This document shows, in pieces, positions 25,504-35,217 of a stretch of 64,000 nt of DNA. The stretch spans positions 2,294,001 through 2,358,000 of the forward strand of contig NZ_JADFFM010000001.1 in the NCBI RefSeq assembly GCF_015221995.1, given 5' to 3'. The number at the start of each line of letters is the position of its first letter. Within the stretch, counting starts at the first letter, position 1. The position numbers were made by a program, and so were the translations under genes. This DNA is from Mucilaginibacter boryungensis (lineage in GTDB: Bacteria; Bacteroidota; Bacteroidia; Sphingobacteriales; Sphingobacteriaceae). Under the pieces are notes generated by a model that made no database searches, was not told the DNA's origin, and saw nothing but the letters and a program-made list of their open reading frames with translations.

Positions 25504-26448
25504 TTATTTTTTTTCAGGTACAATATCTTTTATAAAACCCATTTCGTTAAGCCACGCCTCGCAAAGGGATGTCCATAAGGCGGTTGATCCGGGGTTATTT
25601 CTTACCGCTATAGCGTGCTTGCCTTGCGGGAAAGCATGAAAACTTGCCGATACTTTATTTTGCAGCAAGGCCTGGTAAAACAGCAGGCTGTTCATTGGAT
25701 TTACTGTAGGGTCGTTCACCGCGTCGGCTATAAAGCAGGGCGGCGTGGTAGGCGTTACCAATAATTGCGGCGAAAACTTCTTCGCCAGTTCCTCTGGAGC
25801 ATCAGGCCCTAAATAATTTTTGCGGCTGGTAGCATGGGCAATGCTTGTGCTCATATCAATCACTGGCGAAACCAGTATCATAAAATTAGGCTTGTAAGAT
25901 ACATTGTCCAGGCTGTCTTTTATCATAGCAACATCATTGTTAAACGTGCCACTCAGCGCCGCCAGGTGCCCGCCTGCCGATGAACCCATAATGCCAATTT
26001 TAGCCGTATCTATCCCCCACTGTTTGGCATTGGCGCGGATATATTTGATAGCGCGCTGGACATCCTGTAGCGGCCCTAATTCGCGTTGTACCAGATCGGG
26101 CGAGTTAGGCAGACGATAGTTCAGTACAAAGGCATTTACTCCCATCGTATTAAACCATTTCGCCAGTTGTGTACCGCTAATAATGTAGGCTAAGCGTTCG
26201 TAACCGCCACCGGGGCATATCACTACCGCCGCGCCTTTGTTTTCCTGTTTGCCAGGGAAGTAAGCATACATACCGGGCAGCATTACGCGATAAATACGCT
26301 CGTTAGCAATACTGTCTTTCAGTTTAAGGTGTTTTGAATTAGGAATGTGATTTTTAGGCCATATCGGAATAAAATCCTGCGCGAAGGCAGCTACCCCGCT
26401 AAACAGCAGGAACAAACAAAGCGATATGTTAATCACCCAACCTTTCAT
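25504..26448 (-). CDS. Alpha/beta hydrolase, probable carbohydrate acetylesterase
   Basis: The product has 314 residues with a signal peptide (to about AFAQ24). It has the oxyanion motif VVICPGGGY, the nucleophile elbow GSSAGGH with Ser near 156, an Asp in ADAVNDPTVNP and His in FPQGKHAI, giving a complete Ser-Asp-His triad. Similar proteins in xylan and pectin loci are acetyl-xylan or acetyl-pectin esterases. Here, among pectinases, removal of acetyl groups from galacturonan is likely, but the exact ester is inference. Its start codon overlaps the stop of the upstream CE8 gene by one base, so translation is coupled. Confidence 0.85.
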   Translation of the reverse strand: MKGWVINISLCLFLLFSGVAAFAQDFIPIWPKNHIPNSKHLKLKDSIANERIYRVMLPGMYAYFPGKQENKGAAVVICPGGGYERLAYIISGTQLAKWFNTMGVNAFVLNYRLPNSPDLVQRELGPLQDVQRAIKYIRANAKQWGIDTAKIGIMGSSAGGHLAALSGTFNNDVAMIKDSLDNVSYKPNFMILVSPVIDMSTSIAHATSRKNYLGPDAPEELAKKFSPQLLVTPTTPPCFIADAVNDPTVNPMNSLLFYQALLQNKVSASFHAFPQGKHAIAVRNNPGSTALWTSLCEAWLNEMGFIKDIVPEKK

Positions 26449-27416
26449 TATTTATTTGCTTTTACCGGGTCCCAGTTATCCGCTCCGCCTAATATATTTT
26501 TGATGGTATAGGCTTTCACCTCATCATCTGTTAGCTGATGTGCCCAGCTTACCCGCGTTGCAGGATTAGCGCCGGGGCCGGTATCCTTATATTCGCTATA
26601 ACGTGCGGTTTTATAACTTTCAGTTTGGTTCCAGTTGCTCCAACCCTCGGGTTTAATGTGCGGGCCAATCTCGCAGCGGATATAAGCCACCGCGGCATAC
26701 GGGCGCCATGGGCGACCTAAAGAAACATTATGCAGCGATGTATCACCGGTCAATTTGCAATCGAAAAACACATAGCCGAATTTGCTATCCTGCGTGGTTC
26801 CGGCTGCTGTTACGTGCGAGTTCTTTTTACTGTGGATCAGGCAATCTTTAAATACACAAGTTGATGGCCCAAAGATAAAATCGGTAGTGCCTTCGATATA
26901 GCATTTGTGATAATACTGCCTGCTTTTAGGCCCTGACGTATACAACACATCCTGGAAACCCACAAAACGGCAATTGTCAAATATCAATTTATCGCCCCAG
27001 GCAAAAACGGCTACTGCCTGCCCGGCAGTGAAACCGGCGTCGTTCTGAAAAGTAATGTTCTTAGCTTTAAAATCACCCGCGTAAATAAAAAACGAGGCCG
27101 AGCTTGGCGTACTGATAGGTTTGCCATCCGGCGATGTCATGCCGGCGTGGTTGTTATAGGTTAATATCGTATTGTCCTTATCTTCACCAACCAGGGTCAC
27201 AAAATTCTTAGTGGAATCAAGCACCAGGCGTTCTTTGTAGATGCCTTTCTTTACGAATATTTCTACCGGTTTTTTGTTATTCAGCGGAACAGCATTGAAA
27301 GCCTCCTGCACGGTTTGGAAATCGCCGCTGCCGTCCTGCGCTACGGTTATCTTTTTAGTTTGACCAAAGACTGTAGCGGTAATAAATAACAAGCAAATAA
27401 TTAATATCCTTTTCAT
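26448..27416 (-). CDS. Pectin methylesterase (CE8), second of three
   Basis: The 322-residue secreted beta-helix has a signal peptide ending near VFGQ19. CE8 motifs are intact: AQDGSGDFQTVQEAF, QAVAVFAWGD, GFQDVLYT with an active-site Asp, GTTDFIFGPST with the second Asp, and LGRPWRPYA. Its sequence is nearer to the third CE8 than to the first. It overlaps the following esterase by one base and starts three bases after the third CE8, so the genes form a single tightly packed run. Different preference for methylation pattern or chain length may explain why three are kept; that is inference. Confidence 0.93.
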   Translation of the reverse strand: MKRILIICLLFITATVFGQTKKITVAQDGSGDFQTVQEAFNAVPLNNKKPVEIFVKKGIYKERLVLDSTKNFVTLVGEDKDNTILTYNNHAGMTSPDGKPISTPSSASFFIYAGDFKAKNITFQNDAGFTAGQAVAVFAWGDKLIFDNCRFVGFQDVLYTSGPKSRQYYHKCYIEGTTDFIFGPSTCVFKDCLIHSKKNSHVTAAGTTQDSKFGYVFFDCKLTGDTSLHNVSLGRPWRPYAAVAYIRCEIGPHIKPEGWSNWNQTESYKTARYSEYKDTGPGANPATRVSWAHQLTDDEVKAYTIKNILGGADNWDPVKANK

Positions 27417-27419
27417 TAT

Positions 27420-28370
27420 TTACGGCATTTTAGGATCCCACCCATTAAGGATCAATTTCTTAGTATAAATTTTAGCCTCATCGTCGGTTAGTTGGTGTGA
27501 CCAGGCCGCCCGTTTATCAGGTTGATAACCGGGGCCGCTACTTTTGTATTCGGCATAGTAAGCCGTTTTTTCATTCTCGGGATTGCGCCAATTATCCCAG
27601 CCGGCATCGCTGATTATATCGCCCAGCTTGCAATACAGGTATACCACTTTGGCATGCGGCCGCCACGGCCTGCCCAATGCGAAGGAATGTTCAGGTGCGT
27701 TGCCTGTGATATTGCAATGCATCAATACGTAGCCATATTTGGTAGTATCTAAAGTAGATGCCGCCGTGATATAAGCACCATGTTGTTTGCAATAGATATC
27801 GCAATCATCGAACAAAGCTGTTGCCGCACCAAAAATAAAATCGACCGTACCCTCAATATAACATTTGCTATAGTACTGGTGACTGCCTAAACCATGTGTA
27901 TAGATCGTATCCTGAAAACCCAGGAAAAGGCAATTAAAGAATGCAGCCTTATCGCCGGCCACATAAATTGCCAGCGCCTGACCTACCGGGCCTGATGAAT
28001 TTTGGAACGTAATATTCTTAGCTGTAAAATATGCGCCATACACATAAAAACTTGCCGAGCGCGAGGTACCAAAAGCCTTGCCGGTGCTGTCCAGTTTACC
28101 GGCGTAGTTATCATAAGTAAGCACGGTTTGTTTAGCATCTTCGCCTATCAGCGTCACGTGCATTTTGTTTATAGGAACAATGATGTGCTCTTTATAAGTG
28201 CCTTTTTTGATAAATATCTCAGTTGTTTTATTCGAACTATCAGGTACCGAATTAATGGCAGCCTGCACAGTTTTGAAATCGCCGCTGCCATCCTGCGCTA
28301 CTACAATACGTTTTTGCGCAGTTGCGCCAAACGCGATCAATAAAAATGCTATGGCAATTAAATGCTTCAT
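27420..28370 (-). CDS. Pectin methylesterase (CE8), third of three
   Basis: The protein of 316 residues has a signal peptide to about ATAQ18 and the CE8 signatures VAQDGSGDFKTVQAAI, QALAIYVAGD, GFQDTIYT, GTVDFIFGAAT and LGRPWRPHA, with both active-site Asp present. It overlaps the end of the CE12 gene by four bases (ATGA), which implies coupled translation. It acts in the periplasm or outside the cell on methyl-esterified galacturonan fragments brought in by the SusC/SusD pair. Confidence 0.93.
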   Translation of the reverse strand: MKHLIAIAFLLIAFGATAQKRIVVAQDGSGDFKTVQAAINSVPDSSNKTTEIFIKKGTYKEHIIVPINKMHVTLIGEDAKQTVLTYDNYAGKLDSTGKAFGTSRSASFYVYGAYFTAKNITFQNSSGPVGQALAIYVAGDKAAFFNCLFLGFQDTIYTHGLGSHQYYSKCYIEGTVDFIFGAATALFDDCDIYCKQHGAYITAASTLDTTKYGYVLMHCNITGNAPEHSFALGRPWRPHAKVVYLYCKLGDIISDAGWDNWRNPENEKTAYYAEYKSSGPGYQPDKRAAWSHQLTDDEAKIYTKKLILNGWDPKMP

Positions 28371-29158
28371 TTTGCGGCAGGTGCTACGTTAGATTTATTT
28401 GTCCCGACAACAATGTGCGCTGCCAACGGGTTGTTCTGCGCCTTTAACTCATTCAATACCAGTTCGGCTATTTTGCGGGCGCCATAATCGTTAAAATGGG
28501 TGTTATCCAGGCGGCCCACCGGATAGTTTGGATGTTCGGCGGAATCCAGCTGCATAAATAACAGTTTAGATTGCTCGGGGCCTAATTGCTGTATCAGTTC
28601 ACGACTTTTTTTGTCCAGGTCAATTACCGGCACTTTGTATTCATTACCAATTTCAAATACCGCTTTTGAGTACTCCACATGTGTTTCTTTGGCTTTGTTG
28701 TCTTTATCAAACATGCGGCGACTAACCGGGGTAATTAGTATAGGGTTGGCATTTTTAGCCTTAGTTTCAGTAATAAATTTGATGAGGTTCTTTTTAAAAT
28801 CGGGCACCGGGGTAAAACGGTCTTTATATTTCACAGAGTCGCCTTCATCATTATGGCCGAATTGGATCAGCACGTAATCGCCGGCTTGTAAACTATCAGC
28901 AATAGGCTTCCAGCGGTTCTCTGCTAAAAAAGTACGGGTGCTGCGGCCTGGGCGGGCGCGGTTAACAATAGTAACCCCATTATCAAAATAATTGGCAAAA
29001 GGCATCCCCCAGCCATTTATCGGGAATTGATGCTGGTTATACAAACTCATGGTGGAATCGCCTATCATATAAACCTTAATAGGTTTGGGTTGCTGCATAA
29101 ACGACATCAGCACCAACGAAAAAACAATGACAATGCACCAGGACAGCCTCTTTTTCAT
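28367..29158 (-). CDS. Rhamnogalacturonan acetylesterase (CE12, SGNH fold), second in the run
   Basis: This SGNH hydrolase of 263 residues has an N-terminal hydrophobic signal segment. Block I GDSTMSLYN carries the nucleophile Ser (about 35), the Gly block is RARPGRSTRTF, block III is QFGHNDEGD, and the Asp/His pair is in LDNTHFNDYGA. CE12 enzymes remove acetyl groups from rhamnogalacturonan I. It is paired with a second CE12 gene four bases upstream that is clearly homologous but well diverged. It is translationally coupled to the CE8 gene that follows. Confidence 0.92.
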   Translation of the reverse strand: MKKRLSWCIVIVFSLVLMSFMQQPKPIKVYMIGDSTMSLYNQHQFPINGWGMPFANYFDNGVTIVNRARPGRSTRTFLAENRWKPIADSLQAGDYVLIQFGHNDEGDSVKYKDRFTPVPDFKKNLIKFITETKAKNANPILITPVSRRMFDKDNKAKETHVEYSKAVFEIGNEYKVPVIDLDKKSRELIQQLGPEQSKLLFMQLDSAEHPNYPVGRLDNTHFNDYGARKIAELVLNELKAQNNPLAAHIVVGTNKSNVAPAAK

Positions 29159-29161
29159 TCT

Positions 29162-29941
29162 TTATTTAACGCCTAAGTGTGAAACATAAATACGGTTGGC
29201 CAAATCAAGCTTCAGATGTTTAATATCAGCTAAAACTATTTCGGCCATTTTGCGCGCGCCTAATTCGCTGAAGTGCGTATCATCGGCACGGCCATCCGGA
29301 TAATTAGGGTTTTCGCCTTTATCTAAATAGTTATAAAGCATTTTTGAATTATCAGGTCCCATTTTTTGCAGTAAAGCCTGGCTTTCACGGTCAAGGTCTA
29401 TCAGGGGTACATTTTGTTCGGCAGCAACTTTGCGCACTATTTCGGCATAAACATCGTGCGTGCCTTGTATTTTCCCATTTGCATCAAATTTGCGGCGGGC
29501 CACAGGGGTGATTAGCACCGGGTTACCTTGTTTTGCACGTGTTTCGGTTACGTAACGCACCAAATTATCGTGGAACTGCACCTCAGTAGTAGCGGTTTTT
29601 TTGGTCGGTACTTCATCGTTATGGCCAAACTGGATCAGTACGTAATCGCCTGGTTTCAACTTATCAACAATCGATTGCCACAAACCCTCCGTAATAAAAC
29701 TTTTGGTGCTGCGCCCATTCTTCGCAATATTGGCCACCGTAACTGTTGAGTCCCAAAAAACTTTAAAGGGCATCCCCCAACCTGTTTCAGGGTAAGTATT
29801 TACGGCTTTATCAGCCATGGTTGAATCTCCCGCAAGGTAAATAGTGATGTGTTTTGGTTGTTGTGTAAATGCAAAAAACACTACAGTAGTTATAGTTAAA
29901 AAGCTGTATAGAATTTTGTTTTTATATAGGCGCTTCTTCAT
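29162..29941 (-). CDS. Rhamnogalacturonan acetylesterase (CE12, SGNH fold), first in the run
   Basis: The 259-residue protein has a membrane-spanning or signal segment (YSFLTITTVVFFAFTQQ) and the SGNH blocks GDSTMADKA, KNGRSTKSF, QFGHNDEVP and ADDTHFSELGA, so Ser, Gly, Asn and His are all present. It deacetylates rhamnogalacturonan. It is the first gene after the susCD terminator, and the 90 bases between may hold its promoter or receive read-through from susD. The two neighbouring CE12 genes probably differ in the acetyl position or oligomer size they accept. Confidence 0.92.
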   Translation of the reverse strand: MKKRLYKNKILYSFLTITTVVFFAFTQQPKHITIYLAGDSTMADKAVNTYPETGWGMPFKVFWDSTVTVANIAKNGRSTKSFITEGLWQSIVDKLKPGDYVLIQFGHNDEVPTKKTATTEVQFHDNLVRYVTETRAKQGNPVLITPVARRKFDANGKIQGTHDVYAEIVRKVAAEQNVPLIDLDRESQALLQKMGPDNSKMLYNYLDKGENPNYPDGRADDTHFSELGARKMAEIVLADIKHLKLDLANRIYVSHLGVK

Positions 29942-30027
29942 TTTTGGTAATTTGTATAGTTGGCAAAAACCATGCTACTAATGTAGGATATATATGGTTG
30001 CTTGCTTTCCTAAGCTGTCATGATATC

Positions 30028-30058
30028 AAAAAAAAGGCCGCCAATTGGCGGCCTTTTT
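30028..30058 (-). terminator. Terminator between susD and the esterase run
   Basis: AAAAAGGCCGCC pairs perfectly with GGCGGCCTTTTT around an AATT loop, and the minus-strand tail is eight T. It lies 13 bases after the susD stop. It is symmetrical and could work both ways. It would make susCD mRNA more abundant than the downstream enzyme genes, a common arrangement in such loci. Confidence 0.88.
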
Positions 30059-30070
30059 ACCAATTATTAT

Positions 30071-31927
30071 TTAGTAACCATAATCCTGTGTAAGGGCAGA
30101 ATTAGCAGATAAAGTAGCATTTGCCAAAGGCAATAATTCACTATGGTTTGGTTTATATGCATAAGCAAACACCGTTGTGAATGTAGAATTTATAGCCGAG
30201 GCCCCTAACCAGTTTAGCTTGGTTGTACCCGTAGGTGTGGCTGTTGGTGCTGGTTTATATAACGAGTTCAGGAATATTTTTGAATCGTCGGCAGTTGATG
30301 TATTGATTGAATACATAAACTTAGGCAAAGTATTAACCAGGCAATAAGCCGGTGGCGGCGCCATATAGCTTGGCGGGGTAATAGCAATTGGAGTTGCAGT
30401 ACCCATGTTAGCCAGGTTAGCCTTAGTTTCATTAATAGCCGCGGTTAACAGGTTCCAGCGGATCAAATCATATTTACGTACAGCTTCACTGCCAAATTCA
30501 AGCATGCGCTCGCGAACGATGAACTTGAAGAAACCGTCTTTATCAGTTGGTATAGTTGGTACCAAAGCGGCGTTGCCGCCGTGCCCACGCTGACTTACTT
30601 CTTTAACAGCGGCAATGTCTGAAGCGGAAGGGCCGTTGTTCAATTCGTTATCAGCTTCAGCATACATCAACAGGATGTCTGAAAAACGTTGGATAACCCA
30701 GTTTAAACCAAGGTTAGCGGCTGACGAACCCGGAGTGAAAGCCGGATTGCTTAACCACTCTTTGCGCCATTTACCATCAACAATTGCATTAATTGCGTGG
30801 CCTTTACGGGTTACCAAATCCGTATTGGTTTCGTACGGGACAGCAACCACATCGCGGCGCACATCCGTTGAATCGAACATGTAAAAATAGGTAGGCAAAA
30901 TGGTTAACGCACCACCGCCAACAGTACCAAATTTTGTACCGTTATAAGTGCCTAATTTACTATCAGTCGATGCTGTTTGTCCGCCCATGGCTACCTGAAA
31001 CATCAGCTCGCCGCTTGGGTCGTTAGCGTTATGGCCGCATACATAATCTTTCCAAACCGATTTATAGCTTGGATTTAGTGTATGCTGATCGCGACGTGCC
31101 ATTAATTCCTGACACTCCTGTAAAGCGATTTGATAGTAGGTTTTATAATCAGCACGGCGTTCCATTATGCCAGATGCACGGCGCAGTGAATAACCGCCAC
31201 GGAACATTGCAATACGAGCCCTTAAACCTTTAGCAGTACCTTTAGTAATACGCTCATCAGGCTGGTCGCCCAGTGATGCTACTTCAGTGCGCCATGGTAA
31301 TAAGCTTTCCGCTTGTAAAAGATCGGCCAAAATGTGATTATAAATCGTATCCCTATCTGTTTTTGGTAAAAACAAATTAGGTAGTTGTGCTGATGGAACA
31401 CGTTGTTCTGGCACATCGCCAAAGTTCCGTACCAATTCAAAATAATACTGGGCACGTAATGTTAACGCCTCACCATATAATCTGCGTAATTCGCCTTTCA
31501 CCTGTGTTGTGCCAGTAGTATAAAGGGCCATTTTGGGAATATTATCAATACAGATATTAGAACGTTCAATACCTGAATAGGACTGATTATAAACAGGTGC
31601 CAATTGCGTATTTGATGAGAACAAATAATAACGGGCAATATTACGGCGTTCGCCATCATCAGTAGTACCACCTGCACCCATCATTTCATCGCTGTCGTAC
31701 GGATAGTACATGCTAATACGGATACCATAGCCATAATCGCCGGCAAGATTGTTATAGGCCCCAATTACAGCGCTTTTAGCAAAGAAAACGCTATTGCCAA
31801 ACACCAGGCTATTATCAAATGACGAAAGTGGTTCGGGTGAAAGGTATTTCTTACAGGATGTGAAACCAATGGCTACTATCACCATAGCCAGCAACATCCT
31901 TTTTGTTGTTATTTTCAAATTTTTCAT
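30071..31927 (-). CDS. SusD/RagB family outer-membrane glycan-binding lipoprotein
   Basis: The 618-residue lipoprotein has the signal MKNLKITTKRMLLAMVIVAI followed by lipobox GFTSC with Cys near 25. The SusD fold is seen in the TPR-like helices (GEALTLRAQYYFELVRNFGDVP near 150), the RITKGTAKGLRARIAMF segment, and the C-terminal RERMLEFGSEAVRKYDLIRWN motif. It sits on the cell surface as a lid over the SusC porin and binds the polysaccharide. It lies 17 bases after susC. From context the glycan is pectin or its fragments. Confidence 0.93.
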   Translation of the reverse strand: MKNLKITTKRMLLAMVIVAIGFTSCKKYLSPEPLSSFDNSLVFGNSVFFAKSAVIGAYNNLAGDYGYGIRISMYYPYDSDEMMGAGGTTDDGERRNIARYYLFSSNTQLAPVYNQSYSGIERSNICIDNIPKMALYTTGTTQVKGELRRLYGEALTLRAQYYFELVRNFGDVPEQRVPSAQLPNLFLPKTDRDTIYNHILADLLQAESLLPWRTEVASLGDQPDERITKGTAKGLRARIAMFRGGYSLRRASGIMERRADYKTYYQIALQECQELMARRDQHTLNPSYKSVWKDYVCGHNANDPSGELMFQVAMGGQTASTDSKLGTYNGTKFGTVGGGALTILPTYFYMFDSTDVRRDVVAVPYETNTDLVTRKGHAINAIVDGKWRKEWLSNPAFTPGSSAANLGLNWVIQRFSDILLMYAEADNELNNGPSASDIAAVKEVSQRGHGGNAALVPTIPTDKDGFFKFIVRERMLEFGSEAVRKYDLIRWNLLTAAINETKANLANMGTATPIAITPPSYMAPPPAYCLVNTLPKFMYSINTSTADDSKIFLNSLYKPAPTATPTGTTKLNWLGASAINSTFTTVFAYAYKPNHSELLPLANATLSANSALTQDYGY

Positions 31928-31944
31928 TTTAATATACTTTATTG

Positions 31945-34900
31945 TTAAAATGTAACATTAAGACCTAAGAAATAGGTACGGCTTTTAGGATAAGCTGAAT
32001 AATCCACATTAGGCGTTAATGGTGACTGACGTCTTACATTAACTTCCGGATCATAGCCTGAATAACCTGTTATAGTAGCGATATTGCTGCCTGTAGCATA
32101 TACTCTTAAATTGTTTATTTTCAGCTTGCTCAAAACGCTTTTTGGCAAGGTATAGCCTATTGTCAGGGTGTTCAACCTAAGATACGAAGAATTCTCTACA
32201 GCAAAAGATTGAGGCTGGTTATATTCAACACCAGTACCAGGGTACCAGTATTTAGGATTGGGATTAATAGCATCCAACACGTCGGGTGCGGCACCTACTA
32301 CAGTTGTACCAACAGTTGCCTGCGTACGTGCACCTGTAACCGGGTTAGCGTAATGCCATCTGTCGTTAAATATCGCCAACAAGTTAGCGCCGTTAGAGTA
32401 ACCGCTGGTGAACTCCATTTTGTTGTCGTTGAACACTTTACCACCGTATGAATAGTTCAGGGTTACGCTCATATCAAAGTTACCATAGCTGAATTGCTGG
32501 TTCAAACCACCTATAAACCGTGGTAAAGCATGGCCGATAACTACGTAATCGTTCGCATCAATTTTGCCGTCACCGTTTTGGTCAATAAATTTCATACTTC
32601 CGGGCTGTGCCAGCGTAAGGCTGGATGGTACACCTGCTTTTAAAGTATATTGTGTAGTGGCAAATGGCAAACTTGCATTTGTGTAAGCGGTTGTATTAAA
32701 ATCTGATGTTTTATAATAGCCATCGTTCACCAGGCCATACATGGTACCTACCTCTTCACCAACTTTTACTAAATAGTCGGCATTGGCGTTGCTCGAGCTA
32801 AACCAACCAGAGTTTTGGGTGAATGACTGTTGAGCGCCCAGGCTTTTAATTTTATTACGGTTAAACGAAATGTTCCAGTTTGCATTCCAATTGAATTTCT
32901 TTGTCCTCAACACATTTGCGCTAATTTGGATTTCCAAACCTTTGTTTTCTGTCGAACCTACGTTTTGGAACTGGTCTGTTTCGCCAGCATTGGTTGGGAT
33001 TTTATTGCTGATCAATAATTTACTGGTTACATTATCATAAACATCAACCGATGCCTGAATACGGCCATGCAAAAAGCCCATATCAATACCTAAGTTTTTA
33101 GATATTAAAGTTTCCCACTGCAATAACGGGTTACCCAATAAGTTACTTGGACCTACACCACCTACCAATACATCATTTAAATAATATGGCTTACCTGTTG
33201 ATAATGTTTGTAAGTATGAGAACGGAGTAATACGGTTATTACCCGCTGTACCATAGCTTACCCTCAATTTCAATTCAGAGAAGATATCCTGGCCTTTCAT
33301 GAATTTCTCTTCGTTAACTTTCCAGGCAAATGATCCTGATGGGAAATAACCCCATTTTTTAGCCGGGCCAAATATCGAACTGCCGTCTGCACGTATTGTA
33401 CCTGACAGAATATATTTATTGTCCCATGTAAAATTTAACCTCGAGAAAAGAGACAGATTGTGTACCAGAACTTCAGATGAGGTAGGTGCAGGTTCTGTTG
33501 CACCTGCTGGTGCTGCTGCAAGGTTGAAATTTGCAAAAGCCTGGTCAACGGTAATACCTGCAGGGAAATACCTTAATTCTAAATAGTTAGCTTTTGTATC
33601 TGTTTGATAAGTTTCCTCGCCTATTAAAAAGTTTAATGAACCTTTTGATTTAAGGAACGCGGCATTAGTATAATTAAGTGTATTTGAGTTATTAATGGTG
33701 ATAGCCTGGCCGTTATTAACACTTAAAACAGGCAAGGTATTGTATGCCCTGGCATTTGAAGTAATGGTATCATCAAACGCTTTGATCTGTGTGTTGCTAA
33801 CATCGTATGAAATTAACGATTTTAAAGACAGGTTTTTTACAATGCTGTAAGTAACATTACCGTTCAAATTTAAAACATTTGACGAATTTTTACGGTAAAT
33901 AGCCGGGATTAAAGCCAGCGGATTTGTTAAAGCCAAGCCGTTACCCGGGTTTAATGTAAGCGTTTGGAACGCATCGTAGTCATCAAGGGCTTTACCTGGT
34001 TGCAGGAATGGTGTGTAACGCACGATTTGACGCAGGTTATTTGAACCTGAGCCGCCTACATCTGACGTGCCCGCACCATTTACAGTGCGATTATTATAAC
34101 GTACGTTAAACCCTACCCTTAACCTATCGGATATAGTTTGATCTAAACGGAAGTTTAACACCTGCCTGTTGTAATCAGAACCTATTAATATACCTTGTTG
34201 AGCATCCTCAGTCAGGCTAAGGTTATATTGAGTTTTATCGGTACCACCTGATACACTTAGGTTGTGCGTTTGCTGTACAGCTTTACGGCCAAACATAGTT
34301 TGCTGCCAATCAACAAACGGCACGTTACGGTAATTTTTAATGGTATCAAAGTTACTGCCCAAACGTGTAAAGCGGCTCAATGATGCAGAGTCACCTGTTA
34401 AACGGAAACGCTCATATTGATACTCTACAAAATCGTAAGGGTTCATTACTTCCAATTCTTTAGCCAATTTTTGGATACCAACATTAACATTGTACGATAC
34501 GTTGAATTTGCCATTTGTATTTTTACCGCCTTTAGTGGTAATTAATACTACACCGTTTGAACCACGCGCACCATATATCGCGGTTGAAGCCGCGTCTTTT
34601 AATACGTCTACAGTAGCAATATCCTGCGGTGCTAAAACATTCAGCGCATTTTCAACCTGTACACCATCTACAATAAATAAAGGTGAACCACTTTGGGTTA
34701 TAGAGTTACGTCCGCGAATATTAATGTCCGCATCCGATCCCGGCGCACCCTGCGAGGTAGTGATCTGTACGCCGGCCAGTTTACCTTCAAGTGCTTCGGC
34801 AAGCGAATTGCTTGGGTTATCCTTTAAATCTTTAGCAGATACAGAAGTTACCGAACCGGCAAGGTCTCCTCTTTTTACTGTACCATAACCAATAGCTACC

Positions 34901-35217
34901 ACCTCGTTAAGCTGGGTAGCATCGGCATCAAGTGAAACTGTTACGCTTGATTGGCTGGCAGGCACCGCAACCTCAGTGGTTTTATAACCTACCGAACGGA
35001 ACACTAAAGTAACCGCGCCAGCAGGCACGCTTAGTTTAAAGTTACCGTTCAGGTCGGTTTGTGTGCCCCCCTTGTTCCCTTTAACCAATACCGTTACGGC
35101 CGGTATCGGGTCTTTGCCGCCTTTTTCTGTAACCTGGCCGGTTACCTGACGGGTTTGCGCAAATGCCGTTCCGCACAGGAAAAGCAACAGGCAAAATTGT
35201 AGTAGAAATTTATTCAT
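31945..35217 (-). CDS. SusC/RagA family TonB-dependent outer-membrane transporter
   Basis: The product has 1090 residues with a signal peptide to about AFAQ21. An N-terminal carboxypeptidase-regulatory-like domain (about 22-105), a plug domain (about 115-235) with VDVLKDAASTAIYGARGSNG, and a large beta-barrel ending in YFLGLNVTF follow. The SusC signature GVQITTSQGAPGSDADINIRG is present. No STN domain precedes the plug, so it is not a transducer for an anti-sigma factor. It imports large oligosaccharides with SusD. The divergent LacI-type gene and the operator in between point to control by an intracellular sugar. Confidence 0.95.
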   Translation of the reverse strand: MNKFLLQFCLLLFLCGTAFAQTRQVTGQVTEKGGKDPIPAVTVLVKGNKGGTQTDLNGNFKLSVPAGAVTLVFRSVGYKTTEVAVPASQSSVTVSLDADATQLNEVVAIGYGTVKRGDLAGSVTSVSAKDLKDNPSNSLAEALEGKLAGVQITTSQGAPGSDADINIRGRNSITQSGSPLFIVDGVQVENALNVLAPQDIATVDVLKDAASTAIYGARGSNGVVLITTKGGKNTNGKFNVSYNVNVGIQKLAKELEVMNPYDFVEYQYERFRLTGDSASLSRFTRLGSNFDTIKNYRNVPFVDWQQTMFGRKAVQQTHNLSVSGGTDKTQYNLSLTEDAQQGILIGSDYNRQVLNFRLDQTISDRLRVGFNVRYNNRTVNGAGTSDVGGSGSNNLRQIVRYTPFLQPGKALDDYDAFQTLTLNPGNGLALTNPLALIPAIYRKNSSNVLNLNGNVTYSIVKNLSLKSLISYDVSNTQIKAFDDTITSNARAYNTLPVLSVNNGQAITINNSNTLNYTNAAFLKSKGSLNFLIGEETYQTDTKANYLELRYFPAGITVDQAFANFNLAAAPAGATEPAPTSSEVLVHNLSLFSRLNFTWDNKYILSGTIRADGSSIFGPAKKWGYFPSGSFAWKVNEEKFMKGQDIFSELKLRVSYGTAGNNRITPFSYLQTLSTGKPYYLNDVLVGGVGPSNLLGNPLLQWETLISKNLGIDMGFLHGRIQASVDVYDNVTSKLLISNKIPTNAGETDQFQNVGSTENKGLEIQISANVLRTKKFNWNANWNISFNRNKIKSLGAQQSFTQNSGWFSSSNANADYLVKVGEEVGTMYGLVNDGYYKTSDFNTTAYTNASLPFATTQYTLKAGVPSSLTLAQPGSMKFIDQNGDGKIDANDYVVIGHALPRFIGGLNQQFSYGNFDMSVTLNYSYGGKVFNDNKMEFTSGYSNGANLLAIFNDRWHYANPVTGARTQATVGTTVVGAAPDVLDAINPNPKYWYPGTGVEYNQPQSFAVENSSYLRLNTLTIGYTLPKSVLSKLKINNLRVYATGSNIATITGYSGYDPEVNVRRQSPLTPNVDYSAYPKSRTYFLGLNVTF

